The notes below the pieces were generated by a model. The model was not told the origin of the DNA and ran no database searches. It worked only from the letters and a program-made list of their open reading frames with translations. From Nonomuraea typhae (GTDB lineage: Bacteria; Actinomycetota; Actinomycetes; Streptosporangiales; Streptosporangiaceae): 64,000 bases of DNA. The stretch is from positions 498,308 through 562,307 of the forward strand of contig NZ_VRLV01000004.1 in NCBI RefSeq assembly GCF_009760925.1, written 5' to 3'. Positions within the stretch are counted from its first letter, which is position 1. Every line of letters begins with the position of its first letter. Of the stretch, positions 25,285-32,856 are shown in pieces. A program made the position numbers and the translations under genes.

Positions 25285-25420
25285 TCTGCAACCTGGTGCA
25301 CGAGATCAACGAAGAGCGCCGGTGCATGGACATCCCGTAGTCCACCCCCGGCGACACCAAACGGTCTGGGTCGCTGCGAACGGCGGCGACGCCCAGCGGT
25401 TCTTCATCCAGCAGAAGTGA
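25285..25420 (+). pseudogene. Decayed ricin-type (beta-trefoil) lectin fragment
   Basis: After the secreted-protein stop, frame readings give NEERRCMDIP followed by a stop codon, then in another frame WVAANGGDAQRFFIQQK and a stop. Together they resemble one repeat of a RicinB lectin domain (pattern C-[LM]-D-I...G...NG-AQ-[FW]). An in-frame stop plus a frameshift separate the halves, so this is a remnant, perhaps of a carbohydrate-binding tail of a lost neighbour. The likeness rests on about 30 residues. Confidence 0.4.
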
Positions 25421-25427
25421 ATCCGCG

Positions 25428-25457
25428 GGCGGCACACCCGGCACCGGGTGTGCCGCC
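25428..25457. terminator. Bidirectional hairpin terminator
   Basis: GGCGGCACACCCGG (25428-25441) is followed after 2 nt by its perfect complement CCGGGTGTGCCGCC (25444-25457), giving a 14-bp stem. It lies between the convergent secreted-protein and PhoX genes. Confidence 0.8.
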
Positions 25458-25471
25458 TCGCGGCTCAAGGC

Positions 25472-26629
25472 TCACGGCCGGAAGGGGCCGGTGACGCAGT
25501 AGGTGATGCCGCCGGACGACGAACCGCTGGTGCCGCGCTGGGAGGAGAAGTACAGGCGGTTGCCCGCCGGGTTGAACGCCGGGCCGGTGATCTCCGAGCT
25601 GCTCTGCCCGTTGATGCGGAGGAAGACGGAGATCTGGTCATTGGGGGTGATCATGCAGATCTCCATGTTGCCGCCGTCCTCGGCCACGTACAGGTCGCCT
25701 CCAGCCGACCCGGTCACGTTGTCGACGCCGGTCAGCGGCGGGCTGCCCGGGCTGACCAGGCTGTCGTCGTAGGCCAGCTCGTAGGTGCTGTTCGCCAGGT
25801 TGAGCTGCCAGACCCGGTTGTCGCCCTTGGTGGTGAACCACACGGTGTCGGCGGCGTAGTGGCAGCCCTCGCCGCCGTTGAAGGACTTCGAACCGGACAC
25901 CTGGCTGCGGGTCGCGGTCGGCGAGCCGTCGGGGTCCGGGACGTTCGCCCAGGTGAACGAGCCGGACGTGCCCGATCCTGCGACCATGACCTGGAGCGTG
26001 CCGCTGGACAGGTTGCCCCACGTCGAGGGGACGAACCGGTAGAACCTGCCGTTGCTCTCGTCCTCGGTCAGGTAGACGACCTGACGGACCGGGTCGGCCG
26101 CCGCGGCCTCGTGCTTGAACCGGCCCATCGCCGGGCGTTGTACGGCGGTGCCGCCGAAGGGGAACGTCTCGTACACGAAGCCCCTGCTCACCTCTTCGCA
26201 CGAGAGCCAGGTGTTCCACGGCGTCTTGCCGCCCGCGCAGTTCTGCCGCGTGCCGCTGAGGATACGGCTGGCCGAGGTGGCCGTGCCGGAGGAGTTGAAC
26301 CGGATCGCCGAGGCGCCGCCGCCCGGGTTGATCTCCGAGTTGGAGACGTAGATCCAGCCGCTGCCGTCGGCGAAGCAGGCGCCGCCGTCTGGCGCGCTGT
26401 GCCAGGTCAGTGACGTACCCGGCACCGTCTGGCCGGACCGGGCCACGATCTGGCTGGTGAAGCCGGCAGGCAGCAGGATGCCGTTGGCGTCCGCGGGCTG
26501 CAGGGGGCCGTAGGGGCTCGGGGCGTTCTGCGCGGGGGCGGCGAGTGCCGTACCCTCCCAGAGCGTGAAGGGGAGCGCCAGGCTACCGGCGCCGATGACT
26601 GAGGCCCGCAGGAAATTGCGACGTTTCAC
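25472..26629 (-). CDS. Tat-exported PhoX-family (DUF839) phosphatase-like protein
   Basis: A 385-residue secreted beta-propeller of the PhoX/DUF839 family. The N-terminus MKRRNFLRASVIGAGSLALP is a twin-arginine leader. Family landmarks are NTWLSCEEVSRGFVYE, GRFKHEAAAADP, VYLTEDESNGRFYRFVP and FNGGEGCHYAADTVWFTTKGD, in pieces FNGGEGCHYA and VWFTTKGD, which supply the acidic Ca/Fe ligands. It is shorter than classical PhoX alkaline phosphatases, so substrate and activity are uncertain. It is probably monocistronic and ends in a shared terminator. The cysteine in the EGCHY element is normal for this subgroup. Confidence 0.75.
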   Translation of the reverse strand: MKRRNFLRASVIGAGSLALPFTLWEGTALAAPAQNAPSPYGPLQPADANGILLPAGFTSQIVARSGQTVPGTSLTWHSAPDGGACFADGSGWIYVSNSEINPGGGASAIRFNSSGTATSASRILSGTRQNCAGGKTPWNTWLSCEEVSRGFVYETFPFGGTAVQRPAMGRFKHEAAAADPVRQVVYLTEDESNGRFYRFVPSTWGNLSSGTLQVMVAGSGTSGSFTWANVPDPDGSPTATRSQVSGSKSFNGGEGCHYAADTVWFTTKGDNRVWQLNLANSTYELAYDDSLVSPGSPPLTGVDNVTGSAGGDLYVAEDGGNMEICMITPNDQISVFLRINGQSSSEITGPAFNPAGNRLYFSSQRGTSGSSSGGITYCVTGPFRP

Positions 26630-26755
26630 GGTGCAACCCTTTCCTGACTGAGGGGTGTGCCACCGACGCTAGGCCGCCTCCGTGAACATGAGGTGTCCGC
26701 TGAACGTGCTCTCGACAGATCCTCGACATGATCCGGCCCATGGGCGTCTCGTCGT

Positions 26756-27520
26756 TCACATGATCGCGAGTTGCCCGCCGTCGATGACCAGTTCGGTCCC
26801 ATGCACGAAGGCGGCGTCGTCCGAGGCCAGGAAGGCGTACCCGGCGGCCACCTCCTCGGCCAGCCCGGGGCGGCCGAGCGGGATGTGGTCGCGGGCGTAG
26901 GCGGTGACGAAGTCGCCGGCCAGGCCGGAGGAGATCGACGAGTTCAGCGGCGTCTGGATGTAGCCGGGGCACAGCGCGTTGACCCGGATGCCGTGTTTGC
27001 CGAGTTCCACGGCCATGGTCTTGGTGAGCAGGAGGACACCGCCCTTGGACGCGTTGTAGTGGGCGTAGTCCGCCTCGCCGCCCAGGCCGTTCGTGGACGA
27101 CATGTTGAGGATGACCCCGCTGGAGCCGCGCTCGACCATGTGCCGGGCGACGGCCTGGGCGACCAGGAACATGCCGCGCAGGTTCACCGCGACGATCCGG
27201 TCCCAGTGGCCGGGCGTGATCTCCAGGAACGGCTCGCGCCAGGCGGTGCCGGCGTTGTTGACCAGGACGTCGATGCCGCCCAGCGCCGCGAGACCGCCCT
27301 CGACGAGCCGGGCGGCGCCGGCCTCCTCGCTGACGTCGCCGGCCAGTCCGCTCACCTCGCCGAGCGTGGCGAGGCCGGCCACCGCCGCGTCCACTTCCGC
27401 CTGGTCGAGGCCGCCGAGCACGACCCGTGAGCCCTCCTCCAGGAACCTGCGGGCGGTGGCGGCGCCGATGCCGCTGCTGCCGCCGCTGATCAGTACTCGC
27501 TTGCCGGCGAGTCCGCGCAT
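26756..27520 (-). CDS. Short-chain dehydrogenase/reductase, catabolic
   Basis: A 254-residue NAD(P)-dependent SDR: cofactor motif ISGGSSGIGAATARRF, NNAG in DVLVNNAGTAW, catalytic Ser in LNMSSTNGLGG, and YxxxK in YAHYNASKGG. The start ATG at 27520 has GAAGGGAAG upstream. It follows the PLP-enzyme gene by 14 bp on the same strand, so the two form one transcript from the 28.6-28.8 kb operator region. In comparable pathways an SDR oxidises a 2-keto-3-deoxy sugar acid before an FAH-type hydrolase cuts it; an FAH gene lies divergently next to it, so I infer that role. Confidence 0.83.
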   Translation of the reverse strand: MRGLAGKRVLISGGSSGIGAATARRFLEEGSRVVLGGLDQAEVDAAVAGLATLGEVSGLAGDVSEEAGAARLVEGGLAALGGIDVLVNNAGTAWREPFLEITPGHWDRIVAVNLRGMFLVAQAVARHMVERGSSGVILNMSSTNGLGGEADYAHYNASKGGVLLLTKTMAVELGKHGIRVNALCPGYIQTPLNSSISSGLAGDFVTAYARDHIPLGRPGLAEEVAAGYAFLASDDAAFVHGTELVIDGGQLAIM

Positions 27521-27534
27521 GCTGTTGCTTCCCT

Positions 27535-28617
27535 TCAGCGCACGGCCCCGCGGGCGGCGACGCGCAGTTCGGTGACGATCTCTCCGTCCTCGACGCCGTA
27601 GACGGTGTCGAAGAGGTTGACGACAGAGCAAGCATGGCTGGGAATCAGCTGCAGCCGCGAGCCGACAGGCAGCTCGCCGGTGTGCTCAGGCTCCAGATGG
27701 GCGACGCCGTGCTCCTCGTTGAGGAAGTTCATGTGCAGGTACGGCAGGCCGGCGGCGCGAATCCAGCCCGGCGTGCCGTACCCGTCGGAGGTGAGGCACT
27801 TGGTGCCCGCGTCGCACACGACCCGTTCCGGCATCGGGCGGCCGATGACCGTGGTGAGGATCCTGGCGGCGGTGGTCTCCTCGGTGGCGACGCCGAGGCG
27901 CATCATCGCGGTGTCGTTGAAGATGTAGGTACCCGGCCGGATCTCGGTGACGCCGGCGACCCCGGCGACGTATCGGGCGGTGGGGGTGGAGCCGACGCTG
28001 ATCTCGCGGAGGGCGATCCCGTCGCGGGCGCACAGTTCGGCCGTTTCGACCAGGTCGGTGCCTTCGCGGCGGGCGGTCTCGGCGAGTTCCCCGGGTGTGC
28101 GGGAGTGGTAGGCGTGCCCGGCGAGCGTGAGCAGGCCGACGACCTCCACGCCGGGGACGGCGGCGATCTCGGCGACCAGGTCGGCGGTGGGCCGTCCCGG
28201 CGGGCGGCCGAGCCGGTGCTGGCCGGTGTCCACTTCGACGAGCACTTCCACGGGCGGCCCGCCGAGGCGGCCGAGTCCGGCGGCGACCTCGGGGGAGTCG
28301 AGGCTGACGCGCACCCTGGCCCGCTCGCGCAGGGCGGCGAGGCGGCGCAGCTTGGGACGGCCCCAGAGGGGAAAGGCCAGCAGGATGTCGTCGACGCCGG
28401 CGTCGGCCATCACCTCGGCCTCGCCGAGCTTCGCGCAGGTGATGCCGGTGGCGCCGGCTTCGAGCTGCAGCCGGGCCAGCTCGGGGATCTTGTGGGTCTT
28501 GATGTGCGGCCGGAGCCTGACGCCGGCGGCGGCGGCCGTCTTCGCCATCTCGCTCACGTTGGCCCTGACGACGCCGAGGTCGATGAGCAGGGCTGGGGTG
28601 TCGATTTCTGGATACAT
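27535..28617 (-). CDS. PLP enzyme of the D-threonine aldolase / D-serine dehydratase (DSD1) family
   Basis: A 360-residue fold-type III PLP enzyme. K40 in RPHIKTHKIPE is the PLP lysine. SVGSTPTARYV binds the phosphate, and the C-terminal PSHACSVVN supplies the His and Cys that bind a metal in D-serine dehydratases and D-threonine aldolases. The family catalyses metal-assisted aldol cleavage or beta-elimination of D-configured hydroxy-amino acids. Within this glycan-degrading cluster I infer an amino-sugar-acid (hexosaminate) dehydratase/ammonia-lyase, but a simple D-amino-acid enzyme is not excluded. It is the first gene of the minus-strand transcript with the SDR, and its upstream region holds an IclR-type palindrome. 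Confidence 0.82.
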   Translation of the reverse strand: MYPEIDTPALLIDLGVVRANVSEMAKTAAAAGVRLRPHIKTHKIPELARLQLEAGATGITCAKLGEAEVMADAGVDDILLAFPLWGRPKLRRLAALRERARVRVSLDSPEVAAGLGRLGGPPVEVLVEVDTGQHRLGRPPGRPTADLVAEIAAVPGVEVVGLLTLAGHAYHSRTPGELAETARREGTDLVETAELCARDGIALREISVGSTPTARYVAGVAGVTEIRPGTYIFNDTAMMRLGVATEETTAARILTTVIGRPMPERVVCDAGTKCLTSDGYGTPGWIRAAGLPYLHMNFLNEEHGVAHLEPEHTGELPVGSRLQLIPSHACSVVNLFDTVYGVEDGEIVTELRVAARGAVR

Positions 28618-28674
28618 CGGTGCCCCTCCGGGTGTGTGCGGTCGAACCTAACACGCATTCCGCCATATGCACCA

Positions 28675-28695
28675 GCATTCCGCTATACAGAATGC
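28675..28695. promoter_or_regulatory. IclR-regulon palindrome, site 1
   Basis: GCATTCCG-CTATA-CAGAATGC: 8-bp arms with one mismatch around a 5-bp spacer, 58 bp upstream of the PLP-enzyme start. A related half-site, GCATTCCG, lies at 28655-28662. It matches the other five island sites in arm sequence and spacing. Confidence 0.7.
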
Positions 28696-28715
28696 TGGAC
28701 GGTTCCAGGGAACCC

Positions 28716-28721
28716 TTGACA
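28716..28721 (+). promoter_or_regulatory. Probable -35 box for the FAH operon
   Basis: A consensus TTGACA lies 72 bp upstream of the FAH-hydrolase ATG, between palindrome sites 1 and 2. A -10 at normal spacing (about 28739-28744, TGTCCT) is weak. An activator or a leaky promoter repressed from site 2 would fit. Confidence 0.35.
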
Positions 28722-28762
28722 GGTGCCCCCAGCCCTGCTGTCCTTTTCGCGTGGCCGGAACG

Positions 28763-28783
28763 GCATTCTGCATTACGGAATGA
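28763..28783. promoter_or_regulatory. IclR-regulon palindrome, site 2
   Basis: GCATTCTG-CATTA-CGGAATGA, with core arms CATTCTG and CGGAATG (one mismatch) and the same 5-bp spacer. It ends 10 bp before the ATG of the FAH hydrolase and abuts its GAGGA ribosome-binding site, a position suited to repression. Confidence 0.7.
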
Positions 28784-28793
28784 GGACCCCTGT

Positions 28794-29615
28794 ATGAGAT
28801 TCGGCACGGTACGGGTCGGGCAGGCCCGCATGGCCGCCGAGGAACGCGACGGGCGCTGGTACGCCCTCGACGTCCCCCCGGGCACCCCTTTGGAGGCGGT
28901 GCTGGCCACCGGGCTCGGCGCGACGACGGCCACCAGGCGGCTCGACGGCGCGGTGCCCGTGCGGCCCCTGCGGCCCGGCAAGATCGTGGCGATCGGGCTC
29001 AACTACCTCGACCACATCCGCGAGGCCGGGATGGAGAGGCCCGAGCGCCCGCTGATGTTCGCCAAGTTCCCCTCCAGCGTGATCGGCCCGGGCGAGCCCG
29101 TCGTCATCGACGGCGCGCTGACCGGGCGCGTGGACTGGGAGGTCGAGCTGGCCGCGGTCATCGGCGCCCCGATCCGGCACGCGAGCCCGGCCGAGGCGCT
29201 GGCCGGCGTGGCCGGCTACACCGTGGCCAACGACGTCTCCGCGCGTGACCTGCAGTTCGCCGACGGCCAATGGACCCGAGGCAAGAGCCTGGACACCTTC
29301 TGCCCGCTCGGCCCGGTCATCGTCAGCCCCGACGAGCTCGGCGACCCGCAGGCCCTGCGGCTGTGGACGCGGGTCAACGGCGAGACCGTCCAGGACTCCA
29401 GCACCGCCGAGATGCTCTTCGGGGTGGGCGAGCTGCTGGCCTACTGCTCACGCGCCTTCACCCTCGAACCCGGCGACGTCGTCCTGACCGGCACCCCGTG
29501 GGGCTGCGGCGAGTTCATGACCCCGCGCCGCTCCCTGCGCCCCGGCGACACCGTCGAGGCCGGCGTCGAGGGCATCGGCGTCCTGACCAACCCCGTCGAA
29601 GGAGCCGCGCGATGA
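28794..29615 (+). CDS. Fumarylacetoacetate-hydrolase-family enzyme
   Basis: A 273-residue FAH-fold hydrolase acting on C-C bonds of diketo or ketodeoxy acids. It has the short N-terminal domain and the usual core: IVAIGLNYLDHIREAG, the metal ligands in VDWEVELAAVIG (ExE), NDVSARDLQFADGQW, and GTPWGCGEF near the end. The ATG at 28794 follows GAGGA; translation from further upstream is improbable because it would cross both operators. By analogy with the L-fucose and L-rhamnose diketo-hydrolase pathways, it may split a 2,4-diketo-3-deoxy sugar acid to pyruvate plus a hydroxy acid. Its stop overlaps the dehydrogenase start (ATGA). Confidence 0.82.
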   Translation: MRFGTVRVGQARMAAEERDGRWYALDVPPGTPLEAVLATGLGATTATRRLDGAVPVRPLRPGKIVAIGLNYLDHIREAGMERPERPLMFAKFPSSVIGPGEPVVIDGALTGRVDWEVELAAVIGAPIRHASPAEALAGVAGYTVANDVSARDLQFADGQWTRGKSLDTFCPLGPVIVSPDELGDPQALRLWTRVNGETVQDSSTAEMLFGVGELLAYCSRAFTLEPGDVVLTGTPWGCGEFMTPRRSLRPGDTVEAGVEGIGVLTNPVEGAAR

Positions 29616-30547
29616 AGGCCATGGTGTTCACCGGACCCGGCGTCGTCGAGATGCGTGACGTCGCCGAGCCGGCGCCCGGCCCCGGCGAGACGCTGGTGCA
29701 CGTGGTGACCACGGGCATCTGCGGCAGCGAGCTGCACGGCGTCAAGACCCCCGGATTCCGGGTGCCGCCGCTGGTCATGGGACACGAGTTCGCCGGCCGT
29801 ACCGACGACGGCAGGGCGGTCGTGGTGAACCCGATCCTGTCGTGCGGCGCGTGCGACCTGTGCGCGCTCGGGCTGGGCAACGTGTGCAGGAAGCGGGAGA
29901 TCGTCGGCGTGCACCGGCCGGGCGGCTTCGGCGAGCGGGTGGCGGTGCCCACGAGCACGCTGACCGTGCTGCCCGACGGTTTCGCCTGGACGGCGGCGGC
30001 GATCGTGGAGCCCGCGGCCAACGCGGTGCACGCCTGGTCGCTGGCCGGCGCGCCCGCGGGCGCCCGCGTGGGCGTCATCGGCGCCGGCGCGATCGGCCTG
30101 GCCTGCCTGCTGGTCGCCGCGTCCGGCGGGGCGGCGCGCATCGAGGTCGCCGACCGCTCCGAGCACCGCCGCGCGATCGCCGAGCGGCTCGGCGCCGCCG
30201 CGGCCGTGACGGAACTGAGCGGCGAGTACGACGTGGTCTTCGACGCGGTGGGCGCCGCCGCCACGCACGAGCAGTCGCTGAGCCGCCTGCGCCCGGGCGG
30301 GGTGGCCGTCTGGCTGGGCCTGCTCGACACGGACGCGGGCTTCGACGCCGCCGCGCTGGTGCGCGGGGAGAAGCGGGTGCTCGGCTCCTTCGCGTACGGC
30401 GCCGCCGACTTCGCCCGGGCGGTGAGCCTGGTCCCGGCCTGGGACCTGAGCTGGGTCGACACCTACCCGCTCGGCGACGGCGCGGAGGTCTTCACCTCGC
30501 TGATGAACGGCGCCACCGCCCCCGTCAAGGCCCTGCTGACCGTCTGA
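29612..30547 (+). CDS. Zinc-dependent medium-chain sugar/polyol dehydrogenase
   Basis: A 311-residue MDR enzyme. The catalytic zinc ligands are C in TGICGSELHG and H-E in MGHEFAG, with a later E in AIVEPAANAVHAW. The structural-zinc cysteines are in LSCGACDLCALGLGNVC. The cofactor motif is VGVIGAGAIGLACLL. The protein is shorter than the 340-350 residues usual for the family, missing part of the catalytic-domain C-terminus, but is otherwise intact. It probably oxidises the sugar released by the GH4 enzyme (or a later sugar acid) with NAD. It overlaps the FAH gene by 4 bp. Confidence 0.82.
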   Translation: MKAMVFTGPGVVEMRDVAEPAPGPGETLVHVVTTGICGSELHGVKTPGFRVPPLVMGHEFAGRTDDGRAVVVNPILSCGACDLCALGLGNVCRKREIVGVHRPGGFGERVAVPTSTLTVLPDGFAWTAAAIVEPAANAVHAWSLAGAPAGARVGVIGAGAIGLACLLVAASGGAARIEVADRSEHRRAIAERLGAAAAVTELSGEYDVVFDAVGAAATHEQSLSRLRPGGVAVWLGLLDTDAGFDAAALVRGEKRVLGSFAYGAADFARAVSLVPAWDLSWVDTYPLGDGAEVFTSLMNGATAPVKALLTV

Positions 30548-30559
30548 ATCGAGGTGCCC

Positions 30560-31609
30560 ATGCCCGCGCGCGTCCCCCTCTCCGGCTACCGCCCGATCTC
30601 CCAGCTCAGAGTGCCCGCCCACCACGTGGAGCGGGCCCGGCTGCCGGTCGTGGACGCGCACGTCCACCTCGGCCGCTGGCTCAGTGAGGACGGCGACTGG
30701 GCGGTCAAGGACGTGCCCGCGCTGCTGGACACGATGGACGCGCTCAACGTGCGCTCCATGGTCAACCTCGACGGCCGCTGGGGCGGGGAACTGGCCGCCA
30801 ACCTGGAGCGCTACGACGCCGCCCACCCCGGCAGGTTCGCCACCTTCTGCCACGTCGACTGGTCGCGGGCCGCCGAGCCGCGCTTCGGCGAGCGCCTGGC
30901 CGCCCAGCTGCGCGCCTCGGTCGCCGAGGGCGCGGCGGGGCTGAAGGTCTGGAAGGACGTCGGCCTGCGCGTGCGCGACGCCCGCGGCGTGCTGATCATG
31001 CTCGACGACGTACGGCTGGCGCCGCTGTGGGCCACGGCCGGCGAACTGGGCATCCCGATCGCCCTGCACACCGCCGACCCGGTGGCGTTCTTCCAGCCGG
31101 TCGACGAGCGCAACGAACGCCTCGAACAGCTCCTCGCCCACCCGGACTGGGTGTTCTCCGGCCCGGAGTTCCCGCCCTTCGAGCGGCTGATGGAGGCCAT
31201 GGAGGCGATGATCGCCGAGCATCCGGCGACCACGGTGATCGGCGTGCACGCCGGATGCTGGCCGGAGAACCTCGCCTGGGTGGGCCGGATGCTCGGCGCC
31301 TACCCCAACTTCCACATCGACATCGCGGCGCGCCTGGCCGAGCTGGGCCGGGCGCCGCGGGCGGCGCGCGAGCTGATCACGCGCCATCCCGGCCGCGTGC
31401 TGTTCGGCACCGACGAGATCCCGCCGGACCCGCAGGTCTACCGGATCCACTTCCGCTTCATGGAGACCGCCGACGAGGCGTTCGCCCACTCCCTGGAGGA
31501 CCCGCCGCTGATGGGCCGCTGGACCATCAGCGGGCTGGATCTCCCCGACGAGGTGCTGAGCCGGGTGTACGCCGGCAACGCCCGCGCGCTCGTGCCGAGG
31601 CTGGCGTGA
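30560..31609 (+). CDS. Amidohydrolase_2 (COG2159) family hydrolase
   Basis: A 349-residue TIM-barrel metal hydrolase: VVDAHVHLGRW (HxH), LKVWKDVGLRV (candidate Lys), IALHTADP (His), VIGVHAGCWPENL (His) and LFGTDEIPP (Asp) are the metal-site elements in order. Family members are lactonases, decarboxylases or hydratases, so the reaction is open; in this cluster a lactonase or a deformylating/deacetylating step would fit. The ATG at 30560 has GAGG 5 nt upstream and begins 12 bp after the dehydrogenase stop. It is the last gene of the three-gene plus-strand operon, followed by a hairpin. Confidence 0.78.
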   Translation: MPARVPLSGYRPISQLRVPAHHVERARLPVVDAHVHLGRWLSEDGDWAVKDVPALLDTMDALNVRSMVNLDGRWGGELAANLERYDAAHPGRFATFCHVDWSRAAEPRFGERLAAQLRASVAEGAAGLKVWKDVGLRVRDARGVLIMLDDVRLAPLWATAGELGIPIALHTADPVAFFQPVDERNERLEQLLAHPDWVFSGPEFPPFERLMEAMEAMIAEHPATTVIGVHAGCWPENLAWVGRMLGAYPNFHIDIAARLAELGRAPRAARELITRHPGRVLFGTDEIPPDPQVYRIHFRFMETADEAFAHSLEDPPLMGRWTISGLDLPDEVLSRVYAGNARALVPRLA

Positions 31610-31615
31610 ACGGGC

Positions 31616-31636
31616 GGCCCCGCCGGGGGCGGGGCC
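31616..31636. terminator. Hairpin terminator between convergent genes
   Basis: GGCCCCGCC (31616-31624), a GGG loop, and GGCGGGGCC (31628-31636) form a perfect 9-bp stem between the amidohydrolase and the convergent GH114 gene. Confidence 0.7.
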
Positions 31637-31644
31637 ACGCGCGC

Positions 31645-32604
31645 TCACTTACACGGCTTGTACGGCTTGTCGTACAGCGAGTAGTCGGTCGCCTTCTTGA
31701 TGGAGTTGAACTTCAGCCGCGCGGCCTTACCGCAGAAGGCGGCCGGCGCGGTCTTGTACTCCACCTGGAAGACCGGCTTGCCGGCGTTGACGAAGGCGGA
31801 CAGCACGTCGCACTCCTTCCACTGGAAGCACTCCTCGTTGACCGCGTAGTCGAAGTGGGAGACCAGCTCGTCCACCTGGCTGAGGTCGTTCTTGAGCGCC
31901 ACCGACAGGCCCTTCCCGTGGGCCATGGCGGCCAGCGCCTTGTTGTAGGTGAGCTGGGTCTGGGCGGAGATGTTCCACCCGGTGACCGGCTGACCCTCCT
32001 CGTGGGCGTGCACGACGTCGAACTCGACGCCGTCGAACCCGGCCTGGACGCACTTGTCGACGCGGGCCTCCATCATCTTCAGCAGGAAGTCCCGCTGGCC
32101 CTTGTCGTTGTTGATGTTGGCCCAGCGCTCGTTCGGGAACTCGTCGCTGAACGGCTTGCCGAGCAGGGACTTGCCGTGGCTGTCGTGCCAGTCGAGGAAC
32201 GCCTGGTAGTCGGGCCGGAAGTCCTCGATCGAGCCGGCGTCGATGTAGCAGACGGCCTTGGCGCCCCTGGCGTGGATGGCCCGGACGCCGGCGGTGTTGA
32301 GCGTGGTGTTGTTCCCGGCCACCTGGGCGTCCACGTACAGGTCGATGTCGAAGACGCCGGGCCGTACGCACGCGCCGCCCGACTGCGGCACCTCGCAGAT
32401 GCCGACGTTGATGCCGCCGGTGGCGGCGTGGGCCTTGCTGCCCTGGAGCTGGTACTGCCAGCGGCTCTGCACCGGCGGACGCCAGATGGCGGCGCTCGTG
32501 CTCGTGCCCGTGGCGGCGCTCGCGGTCGCCGTGGCGGTCAGGACCGGCGTCGGCGCCAGCGCCAGCGCGGCCACGAGCGCCAGCCGGGAAATGCGCTTGA
32601 TCAA
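31645..32604 (-). CDS. Secreted GH114-family endo-alpha-1,4-polygalactosaminidase-like hydrolase
   Basis: A 319-residue exported glycoside hydrolase. Residues 1-31 form a signal peptide (KRISRLALVAALALAPTPVL, end ASA). The TIM-barrel of the GH114/TM1410-like group is clear: WRPPVQSRWQYQLQG at the start, FDIDLYV, AVCYIDAGSIEDFRPD (acidic pair) and GFDGVEFDVVHAHE (second acidic pair), then ECFQWKECD. Characterised members cut alpha-1,4-linked galactosamine polymers such as fungal galactosaminogalactan. It is divergent from the GH4/ABC operon across a 252-bp region bearing two IclR-type palindromes, so it is the likely extracellular first step of that pathway. Confidence 0.8.
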   Translation of the reverse strand: MIKRISRLALVAALALAPTPVLTATATASAATGTSTSAAIWRPPVQSRWQYQLQGSKAHAATGGINVGICEVPQSGGACVRPGVFDIDLYVDAQVAGNNTTLNTAGVRAIHARGAKAVCYIDAGSIEDFRPDYQAFLDWHDSHGKSLLGKPFSDEFPNERWANINNDKGQRDFLLKMMEARVDKCVQAGFDGVEFDVVHAHEEGQPVTGWNISAQTQLTYNKALAAMAHGKGLSVALKNDLSQVDELVSHFDYAVNEECFQWKECDVLSAFVNAGKPVFQVEYKTAPAAFCGKAARLKFNSIKKATDYSLYDKPYKPCK

Positions 32605-32617
32605 CGTGTCAACCCTC

Positions 32618-32636
32618 CATTCCGTATTGTGGAATC
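32618..32636. promoter_or_regulatory. IclR-regulon palindrome, site 3
   Basis: CATTCCG-TATTG-TGGAATC, 13 bp upstream of the GH114 ATG. The arms ATTCCG and TGGAAT have one mismatch from perfect symmetry. A further half-site, GTTCCGC, follows at 32639-32645. Confidence 0.7.
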
Positions 32637-32674
32637 ATGTTCCGCAACCAAGGAAACCGAGGGAGATCGGAGGT

Positions 32675-32680
32675 TGTCAA
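32675..32680 (-). promoter_or_regulatory. Possible -35 box for the GH114 gene
   Basis: The minus strand reads TTGACA here, 70 bp before the GH114 start and upstream of palindrome site 3. No good -10 is seen, so this is tentative. A separate 14-bp palindrome, TCTCGA-TG-TCGAGA, lies just upstream at 32686-32699 and has no partner elsewhere in the island. Confidence 0.3.
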
Positions 32681-32747
32681 CCTTCTCTCGATGTCGAGAA
32701 TTCCGCGCCACCGGCGTCGATCGCGGGGTGTTGACGCCAGGACTCTC

Positions 32748-32764
32748 GTTCCACATTGTGGAAC
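32748..32764. promoter_or_regulatory. IclR-regulon palindrome, site 4
   Basis: GTTCCA-CATTG-TGGAAC: perfect 6-bp arms, 5-bp spacer, upstream of the GH4/ABC operon. A TATACT hexamer at 32792-32797, about 60 bp before the GH4 ATG, is a candidate -10; a degenerate third copy (TCTG-TATTG-CGGA) at 32770-32782 would overlap that promoter. Confidence 0.7.
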
Positions 32765-32856
32765 CTTGGTCTGTATTGCGGATAGCTTAGTTATACTGCC
32801 GCACGTGGCGGAGTCTCCTTTGCCCCGCTCCGTGCTCTGTGGAGGGAAAGTGGCCC

